Part shown: positions 43,582 to 53,648 of the stretch, piece by piece | How positions within the stretch are numbered: position 1 is the first letter of the stretch | Layout of the letters: every line of letters begins with the position of its first letter | Assembly: GCA_026707405.1 (NCBI GenBank) | Contig: JAPOWW010000011.1 | Coordinates: forward strand, 172,065 to 236,064 | From: Chloroflexota bacterium | GTDB lineage: Bacteria; Chloroflexota; UBA11872; VXNJ01 | Direction: 5' to 3' | Length of the DNA: 64,000 bases | Translations under genes and position numbers: made by a program | The notes under the pieces: generated by a model | Told to the model about the DNA's origin: nothing | Database searches by the model: none | The model's input: only the letters and a program-made list of their open reading frames with translations

Positions 43582-44700
43582 TTGGCTGACAAACTGAACG
43601 TGGCGATCGTGGGATGCGGCGGAATCAGCCGGTATCACCTGGCCAACATTCTCAAGACGCCCGCGATGCAGCTGACGGCGACGATGGACGTTATCGAGTC
43701 GGCCGCCCGCGAGCGCGCCGAAGAAGGCGGGGCCGGCTACCACACGACGGACCTTGGTCGAGTTTTATCCGATCCGGGGGTCGACGCAGTCATCATCTGC
43801 TCAACGCATTCGACTCACGCGGAGATATCGCTCGAATCAGTCGCTGCGGGCAAGCACGTTTTCTGCGAAAAGCCGCCGATGATGACGGTCGCCGAGGCGC
43901 ACGCGATCCAAAAGTCAGTGAGTGAATCGGACGTTCAATACATGGGGGCGTGGTGGTTCAAGCACTCGCCGGTGACGATCAGGCTGCGGGACGTAATCGA
44001 AAAGCCCTACTTCATCCTCTTCACCGTTCGCATCCCGCCGGAGCAAAACCGCCGAAACAAGGTGATGTTCGGTCCGGACGCCGGTCCCGGCGCGCATCGG
44101 GTCGATGATCCGGAAGGCCCCTACGGCGCGGACGGCGTGTTCGATAACGGCGGTTACGCTCTGTATTGGATCTGGCACGTAATGCGGTCGCAGCCCGTCG
44201 AAATCTACGCGATGGGCTACGGCGGAAAGCCCACCAGTACGAGCACCATCGTCATCCGTTTTGAGAACGGCGGAGTGGCGAATTCGGTTTTCAGCGATGT
44301 GGGGTCCGGCGGCATCGTTCCCAAGTATTACGGCGAAGTGCTGGCGGGGTCCGTGAGCGCGGCGACCAACCGGTTTCGCAGCCTCGTATTCGAAGGCACG
44401 GATGCAGAGGGGTTCGAGGAAATCTACTCAGAAGGTACGGGGATACTGAATGACGCTTCAGGAAAGCCTTACCGCGCCGGATTCGATGAAGAGATGGAGA
44501 TGTTCGCAAAGCTGTGCCTCGAAGGCGGTCCCAATCCGATGGATGTATGGGAGGCTAGCGTTCCGACATTGATATTCGAGAAGGCGGTCCAGTCTATGCG
44601 CGAGCGCAGACCGGTGGCCGTGGATATCCGTGAAGCGTGCTGGACTCCGGACGGCAAGCTGCCGAAAAGCGTGGCAACGTTCGGGGACTGCGTTAAGTAG
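43582..44700 (+). CDS. Gfo/Idh/MocA family NAD(P)-dependent oxidoreductase
   Basis: A 372-residue oxidoreductase with the full Rossmann loop (NVAIVGCGGISRYHLANIL), the lysine motif HVFCEKPPMMTVAEA and a long second domain (DNGGYALYWIWHVMRSQP). The active-site His is likely in that last segment. TTG 43582 is supported by AAGGAG at good distance. It is longer than the other three family members in the window because of an insertion around RRNKVMFGPDAGPGAHRVDD. It follows the D-2-hydroxyacid dehydrogenase and converges with a nitrilase gene. Confidence 0.9.
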   Translation: MADKLNVAIVGCGGISRYHLANILKTPAMQLTATMDVIESAARERAEEGGAGYHTTDLGRVLSDPGVDAVIICSTHSTHAEISLESVAAGKHVFCEKPPMMTVAEAHAIQKSVSESDVQYMGAWWFKHSPVTIRLRDVIEKPYFILFTVRIPPEQNRRNKVMFGPDAGPGAHRVDDPEGPYGADGVFDNGGYALYWIWHVMRSQPVEIYAMGYGGKPTSTSTIVIRFENGGVANSVFSDVGSGGIVPKYYGEVLAGSVSAATNRFRSLVFEGTDAEGFEEIYSEGTGILNDASGKPYRAGFDEEMEMFAKLCLEGGPNPMDVWEASVPTLIFEKAVQSMRERRPVAVDIREACWTPDGKLPKSVATFGDCVK

Positions 44701-44716
44701 CCGACAGCCGCCAGTG

Positions 44717-45526
44717 TCAGGCTAGGTCGATATCGACGACCAGCAAGGACTCCTCGTTTCCGGCGTTCTCGGCCAGAAGCTCGCCGTCCGGTCCGAAAGC
44801 CGCGCTCTTTCCGTTGACGTAGTGCGGCCAGTCCTTCCGGTCCGAAATGCTTTCTCGTGGATCCTTGGCGTCGATATACATCGAGATCACGCCCAGCCGT
44901 CGTGAAAGCTCCTCGGCGCGGCGTCGCAGAGTACCTACCCTGTTGAACTCGATCAGCTCTTCCCAAGTGTTGCCGACGTTCTGAAACTTCTTCACGCAAT
45001 CGTAGTGGGGTTCGATGATCACCTTGGCGCCCTTCTCGCAAAGGCGGTCATGGATGGCTGGAGTCTCGTTGTCGGCGCAGATCGTTACCCCGAACGGCAC
45101 ACCGCCAAGCTCGAACGTCTCCAGCGCGTCGCCGCCGCCCCGATAGAAGGCGATCTCGCTCTCGGTTGGCTGCAGCTTGCGCTGGACATGAATTACTCCC
45201 TCGCTGGTGATGATCGCGTAGGCGTTAAACGGCTTGCGCGTCAACCCCTTCTCCGCGATGCCCACTCCGAAGGCTAGTCCGAGGTCACGGGCCGCTCTAG
45301 CGATGATTTGCGTTGTCGGTCCAGGTATCGGCTCTGCCTGGCTGTGCAAGTCGGCAAGGTCGGCTTCGCGGTCGTAAGTTACCCAGCTTCCGTTGACCGA
45401 GTATTCGGGGAACAGTACGAGTTGACAGCCCTTCTCGGCGGCTTGTTTGCCGAATTCGAGGATCTTCTCAAGATTCCGGTCTCGCTCACCGCGGGGCGAG
45501 CAGAGGGTCACAAGGCCGACGCGCAT
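44717..45526 (-). CDS. Carbon-nitrogen hydrolase (nitrilase superfamily amidase)
   Basis: A 269-residue enzyme of the nitrilase fold, with the Glu-Lys-Cys triad visible: Glu41 in LVLFPEYSVNGSW, Lys117 in VQRKLQPTESE and Cys150 in VTICADNETPA. It hydrolyses amides or N-carbamoyl compounds. ATG 45526 (MRVGLVTLCSPRG) is chosen because GGAGAG lies upstream and the family's first strand begins there. A start 14 codons earlier adds an unrelated peptide. It is convergent with the Gfo/Idh/MocA gene (16-base gap). Confidence 0.9.
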   Translation of the reverse strand: MRVGLVTLCSPRGERDRNLEKILEFGKQAAEKGCQLVLFPEYSVNGSWVTYDREADLADLHSQAEPIPGPTTQIIARAARDLGLAFGVGIAEKGLTRKPFNAYAIITSEGVIHVQRKLQPTESEIAFYRGGGDALETFELGGVPFGVTICADNETPAIHDRLCEKGAKVIIEPHYDCVKKFQNVGNTWEELIEFNRVGTLRRRAEELSRRLGVISMYIDAKDPRESISDRKDWPHYVNGKSAAFGPDGELLAENAGNEESLLVVDIDLA

Positions 45527-45643
45527 CAGGTCTACTCTCCCCAACTGGGTGCAGGCACTTTCTCGCATGAACGATACCCGTCTCGCTGGCGGGCCATCAA
45601 ACCGGGTCGTGTCGGACCGTCTCGGCCGCAGCGCTGGGTGCTG

Positions 45644-48391
45644 TCATGACACGCGCCGTCTCCTGTGACCGCGGACCACGAAAATCGCCCAAAGAGCGCC
45701 CAACGCCAGAGCGCTTGCCAACGATATTCCTATCCCGACGTCGTACCACCGTTGGGCCGCATACTCGAACGTGACATTTGTGACGCCTCCCTCCACGACG
45801 GGGATCACGTATCCGTTCCAGAGTCCGTCCGCCAGCACAGGCTTGATACTTCTTCCATCCAGCTTGGCCCGCCAAAGCGGATCGTAGGCCTCGCGGAGCA
45901 GTACGAAGACCAATCCTTGCTCGGAGGTCAGGCTCGCGGCATATCTCGTCGCAGACAGGCGCTGATATTCGACTTCTGCATCAACAAATTGGACGGACGG
46001 CGATCGATCTTCGGGACTCCAGCCGGCCGGCGCGAATCCGACGGCGTTGACAGCCGCCAATCCGGGGCCGGGAACAATCGAAATTGTGTCCCTCCCGATC
46101 GCTCCAATCTCGACCCACCGCCAGGCTGCTTCGAGCGAGTTCGTATCGATCCGCCTACCGCCGCCTTGCCACTCTATGTCGAGCCAGTCCGATTCCGGGC
46201 TTGTGAAGACCCGCAGCCACACCGTCGGCGCGTCGTAAGTGTAGATCCTTCGCGCGCCCGACTCCTCCGTTCTGACCGTCGTCCCTCCGCGTGCGTCCCG
46301 GGTGTTGATGGTCATTCGATCTCGCTCTTCTCCGGGCGGGGTAAAGGCGATGCCCAGATCGTAGTCGGCGCTCCATGACTCGAGTCCCAGTCGGCGGAGT
46401 TCGGCTTGCCAGGTCTGGCGCTCGTCGGCGTACGCGCCGCCTCGTATCCAACCTCCGCGCCGGCTGCGGAATTCAAACCAATCGGTTACTGGTCTGACGC
46501 TAGACGGTCCAAGCTCGGCAAATGACTGTTCGATAGCGGCTTCGGCGGTCGAGGCGGACGTTATGGAAGCTCCGGGATGCTCCAACGCCGCCGAATGATT
46601 GGCGAGCACGACCACTTCCCTCGCATCCGTAGTCAACGTCAAGTCAGTGACGAGGATGGGAAGACCGGCCTGGATGGTAGGGGGCCCGCCGTCGGAAAGC
46701 TCGCCCGCCCAGATGTTGGGTCCGGCGGCGACGTTTTGCACGCCGGGCGCCTGAGAGATTGCGGAAAACGTGAGTTCGCCTGCATCGTGGTCGCGGACGA
46801 CCACGATACGGTCAAAGCCGGCATTGCGGGCCGCGTCAACGGCCTCGTTTCCCGGGAGCGAGTAAAAGAACTCGAACCACCGCCCAGAGACGGGCGAGGG
46901 CGGGACCGGAGACCGCGTATCGCCGGTGATGCTGGGCGATTCAATGCTGGCGGCCTCCATAAGTCTGACTATTCGAGTCTTGTCCCAGTTAGGCTCCCGT
47001 TCGTCCGACGAAGCGACGAGAATGCGGCCGTTTGGACCCGCGCTACGGTCCACCGCTCGCAGCACCCGCCGGTAGTCTTCAGGGAGCGGCTTTGGAACGT
47101 AGTTCGACCCGTCGGATTTCCAAAGAGCGTTTACCGTTGCGGGGGCTGCGTGAAACACTGCGGCGGCCGCAAGATAGGCCATAGTCGCCCAGCGTCCCAC
47201 GGTTCGTAGCCTCGGACGTCGCCAGGCCGTGAGGCTCGTTGCCACCATCCCCAGGGCGAGCGCCTGAGACCATACGACTAAGCCTGTGGTGCGGTCAGGC
47301 TCCCGGAATACCCAGAATCCGGGCACGTCGTTGATCGCTCGCTGGAACAGCTCGGCGGTCCATTCCCAATGCGACATCGACAGGAAAACAGCCACCAGAT
47401 ACCCGCCTGCCGCCAGAGCAATGGCCGGCCGCCTCCATCCCGTCAGCAGGATTGTGCCGAGCGGTGTCAAAGCGATCACCCATGCTGCCATCGACCATAT
47501 GACTCTCTCCGGGCCGGAGGGGGCCAGTATGTCCTGCCAGTTGAAATTGCCGGTGCCAAGTAACGTTCCGGGCAAGTCCTGGAATCTGGAGATGGTAGTC
47601 AGGGTTTGGTCGGTCAGCGTGTAGGCGGGATCACCCGTTCCTGCAAGGAGCCGCGCCGCCGCGTAAGGGGCGATGAAGTGCGCCGAGATCGGAAGGAGGA
47701 TCAATACCCACAGTCCGAAGTCGGCGAAGTGCCTGACCGGTTTTCCTGGGCCGCAGACGGCAACGACGGCGGCTGTCAAGAACACAACCGCGGTCGAAAT
47801 GACCAGGTAGTGCGGTTGGGCCGTGCCGAACGCCGCCATTATCAGAGCGGAACCCAGAATCCACCTTTTGCGCCCCGTGCGGAGACCCTCGGCAAACGCT
47901 CCGACGACGATCGGTACGACGGCCCATTGAGCCATCATCCAGCTATGCTCGAGTCTGGCGATTGTCCACGGGTTTACAGCAGCGACCACTCCGCAGGCCA
48001 ACGCTCCGACCGGAACGTTCCCGCCTCCTCCCCGTCGCCATCGTGACAGGAGAAAGAAGCCGAGGAATCCACTCGTGTAGGCGGCTAACACGATCCAGAG
48101 AATGATCAGTCTCGCGTAGGTGGCGCCGTCGAGGGCGAACAATTTGGCAAACCCCACCAGAATGAGGGTTATAGGCAGTCGTCCTGTACCGGCGATATTG
48201 AACGTGCCGCGCGGCGACCACAGCGGGTATACGGAGTGTTCGATTACCCTTTCCAAGTACAGCGACGGGTACAGGTCGCGCTGCTGCAAGTCGCCGGGCT
48301 GGGTGAGCACCAAGCCATAGACCGCCGCTACTATCGCAAGCCCCAATGTGAAAGCGGCGATACAGACCAGCGTGCTTCGCTTGCCTATCAT
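45644..48391 (-). CDS. Large YfhO-like membrane protein, glycosyltransferase-type
   Basis: A 915-residue membrane protein with a multi-helix N-terminal half and a large extracytoplasmic C-terminal half. An acidic loop follows the first helix (LQQRDLYPSLYLERV), as in YfhO and GT-C proteins, where an acidic residue is catalytic. The C-terminal domain contains LREAYDPLWRAKLDGR and ends in a final helix before a basic tail (VVRGHRRRRVS). YfhO members are thought to glycosylate envelope polymers using polyprenyl-phosphate sugars. It is divergent from the small TM-beta-TM protein at 48422 and resembles the 698-residue protein at 58745 in its C-terminal domain and layout. Confidence 0.72.
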   Translation of the reverse strand: MIGKRSTLVCIAAFTLGLAIVAAVYGLVLTQPGDLQQRDLYPSLYLERVIEHSVYPLWSPRGTFNIAGTGRLPITLILVGFAKLFALDGATYARLIILWIVLAAYTSGFLGFFLLSRWRRGGGGNVPVGALACGVVAAVNPWTIARLEHSWMMAQWAVVPIVVGAFAEGLRTGRKRWILGSALIMAAFGTAQPHYLVISTAVVFLTAAVVAVCGPGKPVRHFADFGLWVLILLPISAHFIAPYAAARLLAGTGDPAYTLTDQTLTTISRFQDLPGTLLGTGNFNWQDILAPSGPERVIWSMAAWVIALTPLGTILLTGWRRPAIALAAGGYLVAVFLSMSHWEWTAELFQRAINDVPGFWVFREPDRTTGLVVWSQALALGMVATSLTAWRRPRLRTVGRWATMAYLAAAAVFHAAPATVNALWKSDGSNYVPKPLPEDYRRVLRAVDRSAGPNGRILVASSDEREPNWDKTRIVRLMEAASIESPSITGDTRSPVPPSPVSGRWFEFFYSLPGNEAVDAARNAGFDRIVVVRDHDAGELTFSAISQAPGVQNVAAGPNIWAGELSDGGPPTIQAGLPILVTDLTLTTDAREVVVLANHSAALEHPGASITSASTAEAAIEQSFAELGPSSVRPVTDWFEFRSRRGGWIRGGAYADERQTWQAELRRLGLESWSADYDLGIAFTPPGEERDRMTINTRDARGGTTVRTEESGARRIYTYDAPTVWLRVFTSPESDWLDIEWQGGGRRIDTNSLEAAWRWVEIGAIGRDTISIVPGPGLAAVNAVGFAPAGWSPEDRSPSVQFVDAEVEYQRLSATRYAASLTSEQGLVFVLLREAYDPLWRAKLDGRSIKPVLADGLWNGYVIPVVEGGVTNVTFEYAAQRWYDVGIGISLASALALGALWAIFVVRGHRRRRVS

Positions 48392-48421
48392 TTATCGCGG
48401 CCCTTAGCTAAAGAAGCAGTG

Positions 48422-49213
48422 ATGTCAGGCTTGCGAGCCACTCTATCAATCCAATCCGGCGGCAGGATGCCGCTCTGGCGGCGATTGCTGCCCGCGCTGG
48501 TCGGTTTGATCACCCTGCTTTCGGGCGGGTATGCGCTTGCCACTGCCGAGCGGGAGTGGCCGTCGGTTCCGGCAATAGACTTCAATCTCGAATACGGGCC
48601 GCTGCCCCCGGGCGCCGCCGCCGAGCAGTCGCTAGGCGAAATGTCAGAGCCGCTAACGAAGGCGGCCGTTTGGATCGACCGGCCGACATCCGGTGTCAGG
48701 TCCATCGTTCGCATTCTCCAGAAGAGTGGCTCAGAGCAGACTGTCCTATTTGAGCAGCTTGTTGAAGTTGAGCCTAGCGGCGAGGTGGCTATAGAGATAC
48801 CTCCACACGTGTCGGTAGTTAATTCCGGCATAGCTATTCAGATAGTGAATCCTGCGGACTCGCCGGGTCCACTCTACTTGCAGGGTAATCGCGTCGACGG
48901 CTACAGGGACGGCCAGGCGTCGATATACGGCGACCCGGGAAGCGGAGACAACGATCTCGTTTTGCAGCTATGGCGCCGGTCGACACCGCGCTCGGTCGTG
49001 ATGTCGATGCTTCGCACACCGGTCATCAGTCGGTTGTTTCTTGCGGCAACGGCAGCGGCTCTGGTTATCGGCGCCGGTTGGGTTTCCCTACGGGCGGCGC
49101 GGACGGCCGGCGGAGCTTTGCCGGAGGCCGTAGTCGTGGCGCTGCTCATCGCCGGCTCGGCTGCATGGGTGCTCTTTGGCGTATTCAATGCGCTCGAGCC
49201 GTGGCCGCTGTGA
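48422..49213 (+). CDS. Membrane-anchored protein with beta domain (TM-beta-TM)
   Basis: A 263-residue protein of unknown function. An N-terminal helix (LLPALVGLITLLSGGYALA) is followed by a predicted beta-rich extracytoplasmic domain (VRSIVRILQKSGSEQTV, GIAIQIVNPADSPGPLYLQG). Two C-terminal helices end the protein (LFLAATAAALVIGAGWVSL and VVVALLIAGSAAWVLFG). The motif DSPGPLYLQGNRVDGY occurs in the beta domain. ATG 48422 fits the signal. The next gene converges on it; the 915-residue YfhO-like gene diverges from it. Its architecture recurs in the protein at 60838. Confidence 0.7.
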   Translation: MSGLRATLSIQSGGRMPLWRRLLPALVGLITLLSGGYALATAEREWPSVPAIDFNLEYGPLPPGAAAEQSLGEMSEPLTKAAVWIDRPTSGVRSIVRILQKSGSEQTVLFEQLVEVEPSGEVAIEIPPHVSVVNSGIAIQIVNPADSPGPLYLQGNRVDGYRDGQASIYGDPGSGDNDLVLQLWRRSTPRSVVMSMLRTPVISRLFLAATAAALVIGAGWVSLRAARTAGGALPEAVVVALLIAGSAAWVLFGVFNALEPWPL

Positions 49214-49253
49214 TGGCGTAAAGGGGCGGGCGGCGCTTCAATTCGAGATAGCG

Positions 49254-50537
49254 CTAGGAAACGGTGCCCGGAGGTGACTCCCGATCGCCTCGTCCGGCTG
49301 CGAACCTGAATGTCTCCCAGGCAATATAGACCGTGTAGACGGTGAGGGATGCCACCATCGCCCAGGCGATTTGACCGGGATTGGCGTTGAATATCGCGTA
49401 GCTGACTATGGGTAGCGGCAGTAGAACGGACATCGGCAACCAGATTCTGAGATTAGAGACGCCGATGTGAAATGTGGCAAGCAGCATGATGATGGAAAGC
49501 AGCGAGCCGGACAGCGCGTAAGCCCGCAATACGTCCAGATAGGGCAGGTAAACGTCGGCGAATACCACCCTGTAGATCAGATCGGGAAGCAAGAACACGA
49601 CCAAAACGCCGATCAGGCATAGTCCGATAACGGCCGACAGGCTGAATACGAAAATGCCGAGCGAGTTCTCTCCGCGTACGGCGTTGTGGACCACGTTTGG
49701 AAGCAGGACGGTAGCCAGCGGACTCACGGCAAAGAAGATAGTTCGTCCTACCAGCGCGGCGGCCGAATAGTCAGCCGCAATCTGTTCGTCGAATTGCGCC
49801 TTGACGAACAATATGTCGAGATTGAAGAGCAATATCTGCACCGCGCCGATTGCAGCCACCTGAAGCTGGCCGCGAATCGGAAGTTGGATCGTCAGGTTTT
49901 CTTTGTCGTCGCTCGACCTGCCACGCATTAGCCATCGCCATCCCGCGTAGCCGGCGGCGATCGCGAGAAATCCGGAAGCGGGAGTCGCCGCCATCGCTCC
50001 GGCGGCGCCGAAACCGAGTCCGACCAGCAACACTCCGATACCCAGCCTCGTCCCCGCGCCGAAGGCGCCAAAGGCGCCGTAGAGAGCGAACGATCGTGCC
50101 CCCTGCAACATTCCGGCCAGGAGAGGAGACAGCAACGCCGGCCCAACGGCGATAGCAGCCCAAATCACAACCCATATGGATTCGATCGATAGGACTTCCG
50201 CTATCGGCCATGACAGTGCGACAAATATCAATGACAACGCTACCGAAGCGGAGCCGAGCCAAACCCATACTCGGGCAAGGATGTGCCGTAAGCGGACGAC
50301 CGACCCTGCCGACCAGTATGTCCCGACGGTCCTGGCGCTAAGGTTGGCAATAATTGCGCTGGGGCTGGAGAGTATCGCCAGCAGAGATAGCGCCGCAATT
50401 AGGGCCGCGTAGTGCCCAGGAGCGAGCGTGCGCGCCATGTATACCTGGAACGAGTAGTTCAGAACGCTCACCGCGGCGAAGAACGGCAGGTAGACGAGAT
50501 TGTCGCGGACGATTGCGGGGATCTGGATCCTTCTCAA
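49254..50537 (-). CDS. Oligosaccharide flippase family protein (Wzx/MATE-like)
   Basis: A 427-residue membrane protein with 12 or more helices, of the polysaccharide-biosynthesis flippase (MOP superfamily) type. The N-terminal DNLVYLPFFAAVSVLNYSFQVYMARTLAPGHYAALIAA is typical of this family. It probably moves lipid-linked oligosaccharides across the cytoplasmic membrane. The TTG start at 50537 has weak ribosome-binding signal, so a slightly later start is possible. It lies in the glycan region and is read in the same direction as the GT39-like protein. Confidence 0.85.
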   Translation of the reverse strand: MRRIQIPAIVRDNLVYLPFFAAVSVLNYSFQVYMARTLAPGHYAALIAALSLLAILSSPSAIIANLSARTVGTYWSAGSVVRLRHILARVWVWLGSASVALSLIFVALSWPIAEVLSIESIWVVIWAAIAVGPALLSPLLAGMLQGARSFALYGAFGAFGAGTRLGIGVLLVGLGFGAAGAMAATPASGFLAIAAGYAGWRWLMRGRSSDDKENLTIQLPIRGQLQVAAIGAVQILLFNLDILFVKAQFDEQIAADYSAAALVGRTIFFAVSPLATVLLPNVVHNAVRGENSLGIFVFSLSAVIGLCLIGVLVVFLLPDLIYRVVFADVYLPYLDVLRAYALSGSLLSIIMLLATFHIGVSNLRIWLPMSVLLPLPIVSYAIFNANPGQIAWAMVASLTVYTVYIAWETFRFAAGRGDRESPPGTVS

Positions 50538-50667
50538 TTGACCGCTATCACAGAGCTGGCCTGGTAGCTGTGTTTGTATGTTCTTTCAGTCTTGATCCGA
50601 GACGACCGTTTCTGAATCCGAGTCTGCGCCCATCGTAGTTTCGCATCAAGAAGGACTACGGCTTAAC

Positions 50668-52755
50668 TCAAGCATTCAATAGGTATGGCCATAGCAGCCG
50701 CCACGCGTAGAACAGGTTAAACGCGATCAGGACTGCTACTCCCGTTGCGACGGTTGCACCCGCAACATCCATGCGGCGAACGTATTCGAGTCTGGATGCA
50801 AAGTACGCCGCAATGGCCAGAAGAACGGCGACGCCCACTCTGGGCAGCCAATAGGACCCGAGGAATCCACCGAAGGGACGCAGGGACCCTGGCAGGCCGG
50901 GATCGAGGTTGACTGTCACGTTTGTAATATCAATTGGGGGCGAGCTCCACCTCAGGTCAAGATTCACGGTTGCGAATTCGCCATTCTCAGGCAGCTTGAA
51001 GTAAAACTCGGCGTGCTCCCATCTTGAATAGACGGGTCGGAGCCGCCATCTGCCAACGAAAAGCCGCGTGGTCGCCAAGTCTTGGCTGGTTACGTCGAAC
51101 GCCACGGCTTCGGCAGGGTTGCCTTCGAAACCGGCTATGGAGGGGGCGTATCGATAGTCCAGACTGACTCTATACCTCCTTCCCCCTTCAACCGCTATCT
51201 TTTGAACCACCCTTTGCCCCGTCTCAAGGGGTTGTCCTTGCAGAGACATCCTCAAGAACGTCATTCCGTTTTCTCGCATAACATCCATTTCCCGGGGAAT
51301 TGGAAACTCTCCCCAGGTCTCTAACGTCCACGAGTCTGCCAGGGGACTTTCGAACTCTCCGTTGCGCAGAATATTGGGGCCTTGTGGCGGTCCAGCCGCC
51401 AGGCTCAGTCCGATTGCTAGTGCAAACGCCGTGGCGGGAAATAGCAATCCGGGGGGCAGCCCTCTGAGGAGAGTCCAGATGCGCTCAAGACCGAATCCCG
51501 CGAGAACAGCCGCAACCGCCCAGACCGGCAAGTAATAGCGGGTGTTGTTGAACGTGAAGGCATACACCAGTGTGAAGAAGACGAGGAACGCCACCAGGAA
51601 TACGGCTTCCCGTCTCCTGGAAACGACCGCGCCGAAAGCGCCAAGGCCCGCGATCACAAGTGGGACTATATGCGTGGCTCGGAATCCTCGGTAGTCCCAC
51701 ATTTCCTTTATGTTCTTCACCAAGCCCGAACCAGGAATCTGGTTGGTCCATTCGCCCTCCGGACTCTGCCAGAATCTGATTGACGCGCCGATGATGGTTC
51801 CTGCATAGGCGACAGGGTCTTCGACCACCTTGTTGAAAAACCGGCCCGCCATGTCCAGCTCAAACCCCACCGGATCAGCGGCTGGATCTCGCTCATCACG
51901 AATCTCATCTACAAAGGCGTTGACTTCGTGCATGTCGCGATGAGCTTCTTCGGAGTAAGTGGCGCCGATCAGGAGCGGCAGGAAACCCAGAGCCGTCGAA
52001 TGAGTGCTGGTGACCACTCGAATGGCCCACGGCAGTGTGACGACGATGAAGGCTCCGGCAAGCCACCAAGCCGTACTTCTGGCGTTCGGGCCGCCCGCAA
52101 TCCGCACCCAGAGCGCAGCGATTAGGGGGAAGAAAAGCACAACCGGCTTGACGAGCAGGCTGCCCGCCCAAGCCACGCCGGCGAGACCTCCCCGAAACTG
52201 TCCCGGGCGTTTTAGTGCACTAAGGGTCAAAGCCACGGCGGCGACGGTAAAGAAGCCCTGTATTCCCTCGTATCGAAGCAGCAGGATTCCTCCGAGCAAC
52301 GGAACATAGGTTGCGACGAGCAGGGCGGAAGCAGCTGCGAACCACGGACCGATTAGCTGTCTCGCCGCGTAGTAGGTGAGCAGAACAGTGCCTACCAACA
52401 CTACGCCGTTGTAGGCATGGATCGAGAGCGGGCTATCGCCCCCGACCGCGAATACTCCCGCGAGGACTGTTGTGGACGCAGGCGCTGGGTAGGCCGATGG
52501 TTTGTGGCCGATGTTGTTGCGATAGCCTTGTCCCTCCAGGAGCAAGTGAGCGATATTGCCGAGTCCATCCGGATCGGGAGCGGGGACGCTTGGATTCCAA
52601 AAGACGAGCAGCGACACGTGGATGGCTGCGACAAGCGTGACCGCCGCGGCGAGTAGAAGATCGAGGCGCCGGAGTCTTCCGATGATCGCCTCAGACAGGT
52701 TGTTATTGCTGTGAGTCGCGAGAGGGCGCAACAATTCTCCTCTGACAGACAACAC
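50668..52755 (-). CDS. GT39/ArnT-like glycosyltransferase with embedded CBM-like domain
   Basis: A 695-residue integral membrane protein. The N-terminal region has the acidic first periplasmic loop (VPAPDPDGLGNIAHLLLEG), as in ArnT/PMT-type transferases, and many helices. Residues about 460-620 form a soluble jelly-roll-like domain that starts NILRNGEFESPLADSW, like carbohydrate-binding modules, and two helices close the protein. The module lies between membrane segments, so it should face outside. A GTG start at 52755 is possible, but the TTG at 52731 has AGAGGAG just upstream and may be the true start. It probably transfers a sugar from a polyprenyl-phosphate donor. Confidence 0.78.
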   Translation of the reverse strand: MLSVRGELLRPLATHSNNNLSEAIIGRLRRLDLLLAAAVTLVAAIHVSLLVFWNPSVPAPDPDGLGNIAHLLLEGQGYRNNIGHKPSAYPAPASTTVLAGVFAVGGDSPLSIHAYNGVVLVGTVLLTYYAARQLIGPWFAAASALLVATYVPLLGGILLLRYEGIQGFFTVAAVALTLSALKRPGQFRGGLAGVAWAGSLLVKPVVLFFPLIAALWVRIAGGPNARSTAWWLAGAFIVVTLPWAIRVVTSTHSTALGFLPLLIGATYSEEAHRDMHEVNAFVDEIRDERDPAADPVGFELDMAGRFFNKVVEDPVAYAGTIIGASIRFWQSPEGEWTNQIPGSGLVKNIKEMWDYRGFRATHIVPLVIAGLGAFGAVVSRRREAVFLVAFLVFFTLVYAFTFNNTRYYLPVWAVAAVLAGFGLERIWTLLRGLPPGLLFPATAFALAIGLSLAAGPPQGPNILRNGEFESPLADSWTLETWGEFPIPREMDVMRENGMTFLRMSLQGQPLETGQRVVQKIAVEGGRRYRVSLDYRYAPSIAGFEGNPAEAVAFDVTSQDLATTRLFVGRWRLRPVYSRWEHAEFYFKLPENGEFATVNLDLRWSSPPIDITNVTVNLDPGLPGSLRPFGGFLGSYWLPRVGVAVLLAIAAYFASRLEYVRRMDVAGATVATGVAVLIAFNLFYAWRLLWPYLLNA

Positions 52756-52885
52756 TACAGTGACTTCCGCGGCGAGGCTATATAAGGAAACGTCACGCGG
52801 CTACCGGGAATACCGCGGGACTCGGCGGATCGGGTAGCATTCTAGCCAACCTCTGGGGCCATGTGTCACCGAGCATCTACTGGAC

Positions 52886-53617
52886 ATGGGCGAAGAAAAC
52901 GCAACACCTAGAGTCTTGCTCGTGATTCCGGCGTTTAACGAGCAGGACAGCCTTGCCGCGACGCTGGCGGACGTTCGGCGTGAAGCTGGATTTGCTTCTG
53001 TTCTGGTCGTCGACGACGGCTCCAGCGACCTCACGACGGATATTGCTCTGGACGAGGGAGTCGAATTTGCTCGGCTGCCATTCAATCTGGGAGTTGGCGC
53101 GGCAGTTCAGACCGGGTTCAAGTACGCTCAGCGCGGCGACTTCGACTTTGTCGTTCAGTTTGATGCGGACGGGCAGCACCCTGCCAAGTTCGTGCGGAAG
53201 ATGGTGGAGCGAATCCGGGACTCCAGCGCGGACGTTGTGGCCGGGGTTCGAGTTGCCGGCGACTTGGAGAGCTATACGTTCACTTTCCTTCGGCGGTTGG
53301 GAAGCTGGTGGCTCCGACTTCTGATCTGGATTGCGTCAGGCCAGCGGTTTACCGACCCAACCTGCGGGCTTCGGATTTACAATCGCCGCGCGGCGTCGTT
53401 CCTCGCGAAACACTATCCCGAGATTGCGGCGGAGCCGTGCTCGCTTGCACTACTATCGAATCACGGCTTCAAGGTTGTCGAGTTGGATGTCAGCCTGCGT
53501 CCGCGAACCGGTGGAGCAACTTCGCTGACCTTTGGCAGATCCCTCTCTTATATGATTATCGCCTCGTGGGCGATAGCGACGGCGACACTTGCCACCGGTC
53601 GTCGGCGAACTGACTAG
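52886..53617 (+). CDS. GT2 family glycosyltransferase, dolichyl/polyprenyl-phosphate mannose synthase-like
   Basis: A 243-residue GT-A enzyme. The N-terminal LLVIPAFNEQDSL, the nucleotide-binding VVDDGSS (41-47) and the metal-binding QFDADGQHPAKF are those of polyprenol-phosphate sugar synthases. The C-terminal part has only one or two hydrophobic segments, so it is a short DPM1-like type. It should make the polyprenyl-phosphate sugar donor used by the GT39 and YfhO-like proteins nearby. It is followed closely by a DUF2304 gene and another GT2, a common combination. Confidence 0.9.
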   Translation: MGEENATPRVLLVIPAFNEQDSLAATLADVRREAGFASVLVVDDGSSDLTTDIALDEGVEFARLPFNLGVGAAVQTGFKYAQRGDFDFVVQFDADGQHPAKFVRKMVERIRDSSADVVAGVRVAGDLESYTFTFLRRLGSWWLRLLIWIASGQRFTDPTCGLRIYNRRAASFLAKHYPEIAAEPCSLALLSNHGFKVVELDVSLRPRTGGATSLTFGRSLSYMIIASWAIATATLATGRRRTD

Positions 53618-53648
53618 CTACGATTTCTCCAAGCTTGCGAGTGTGACT

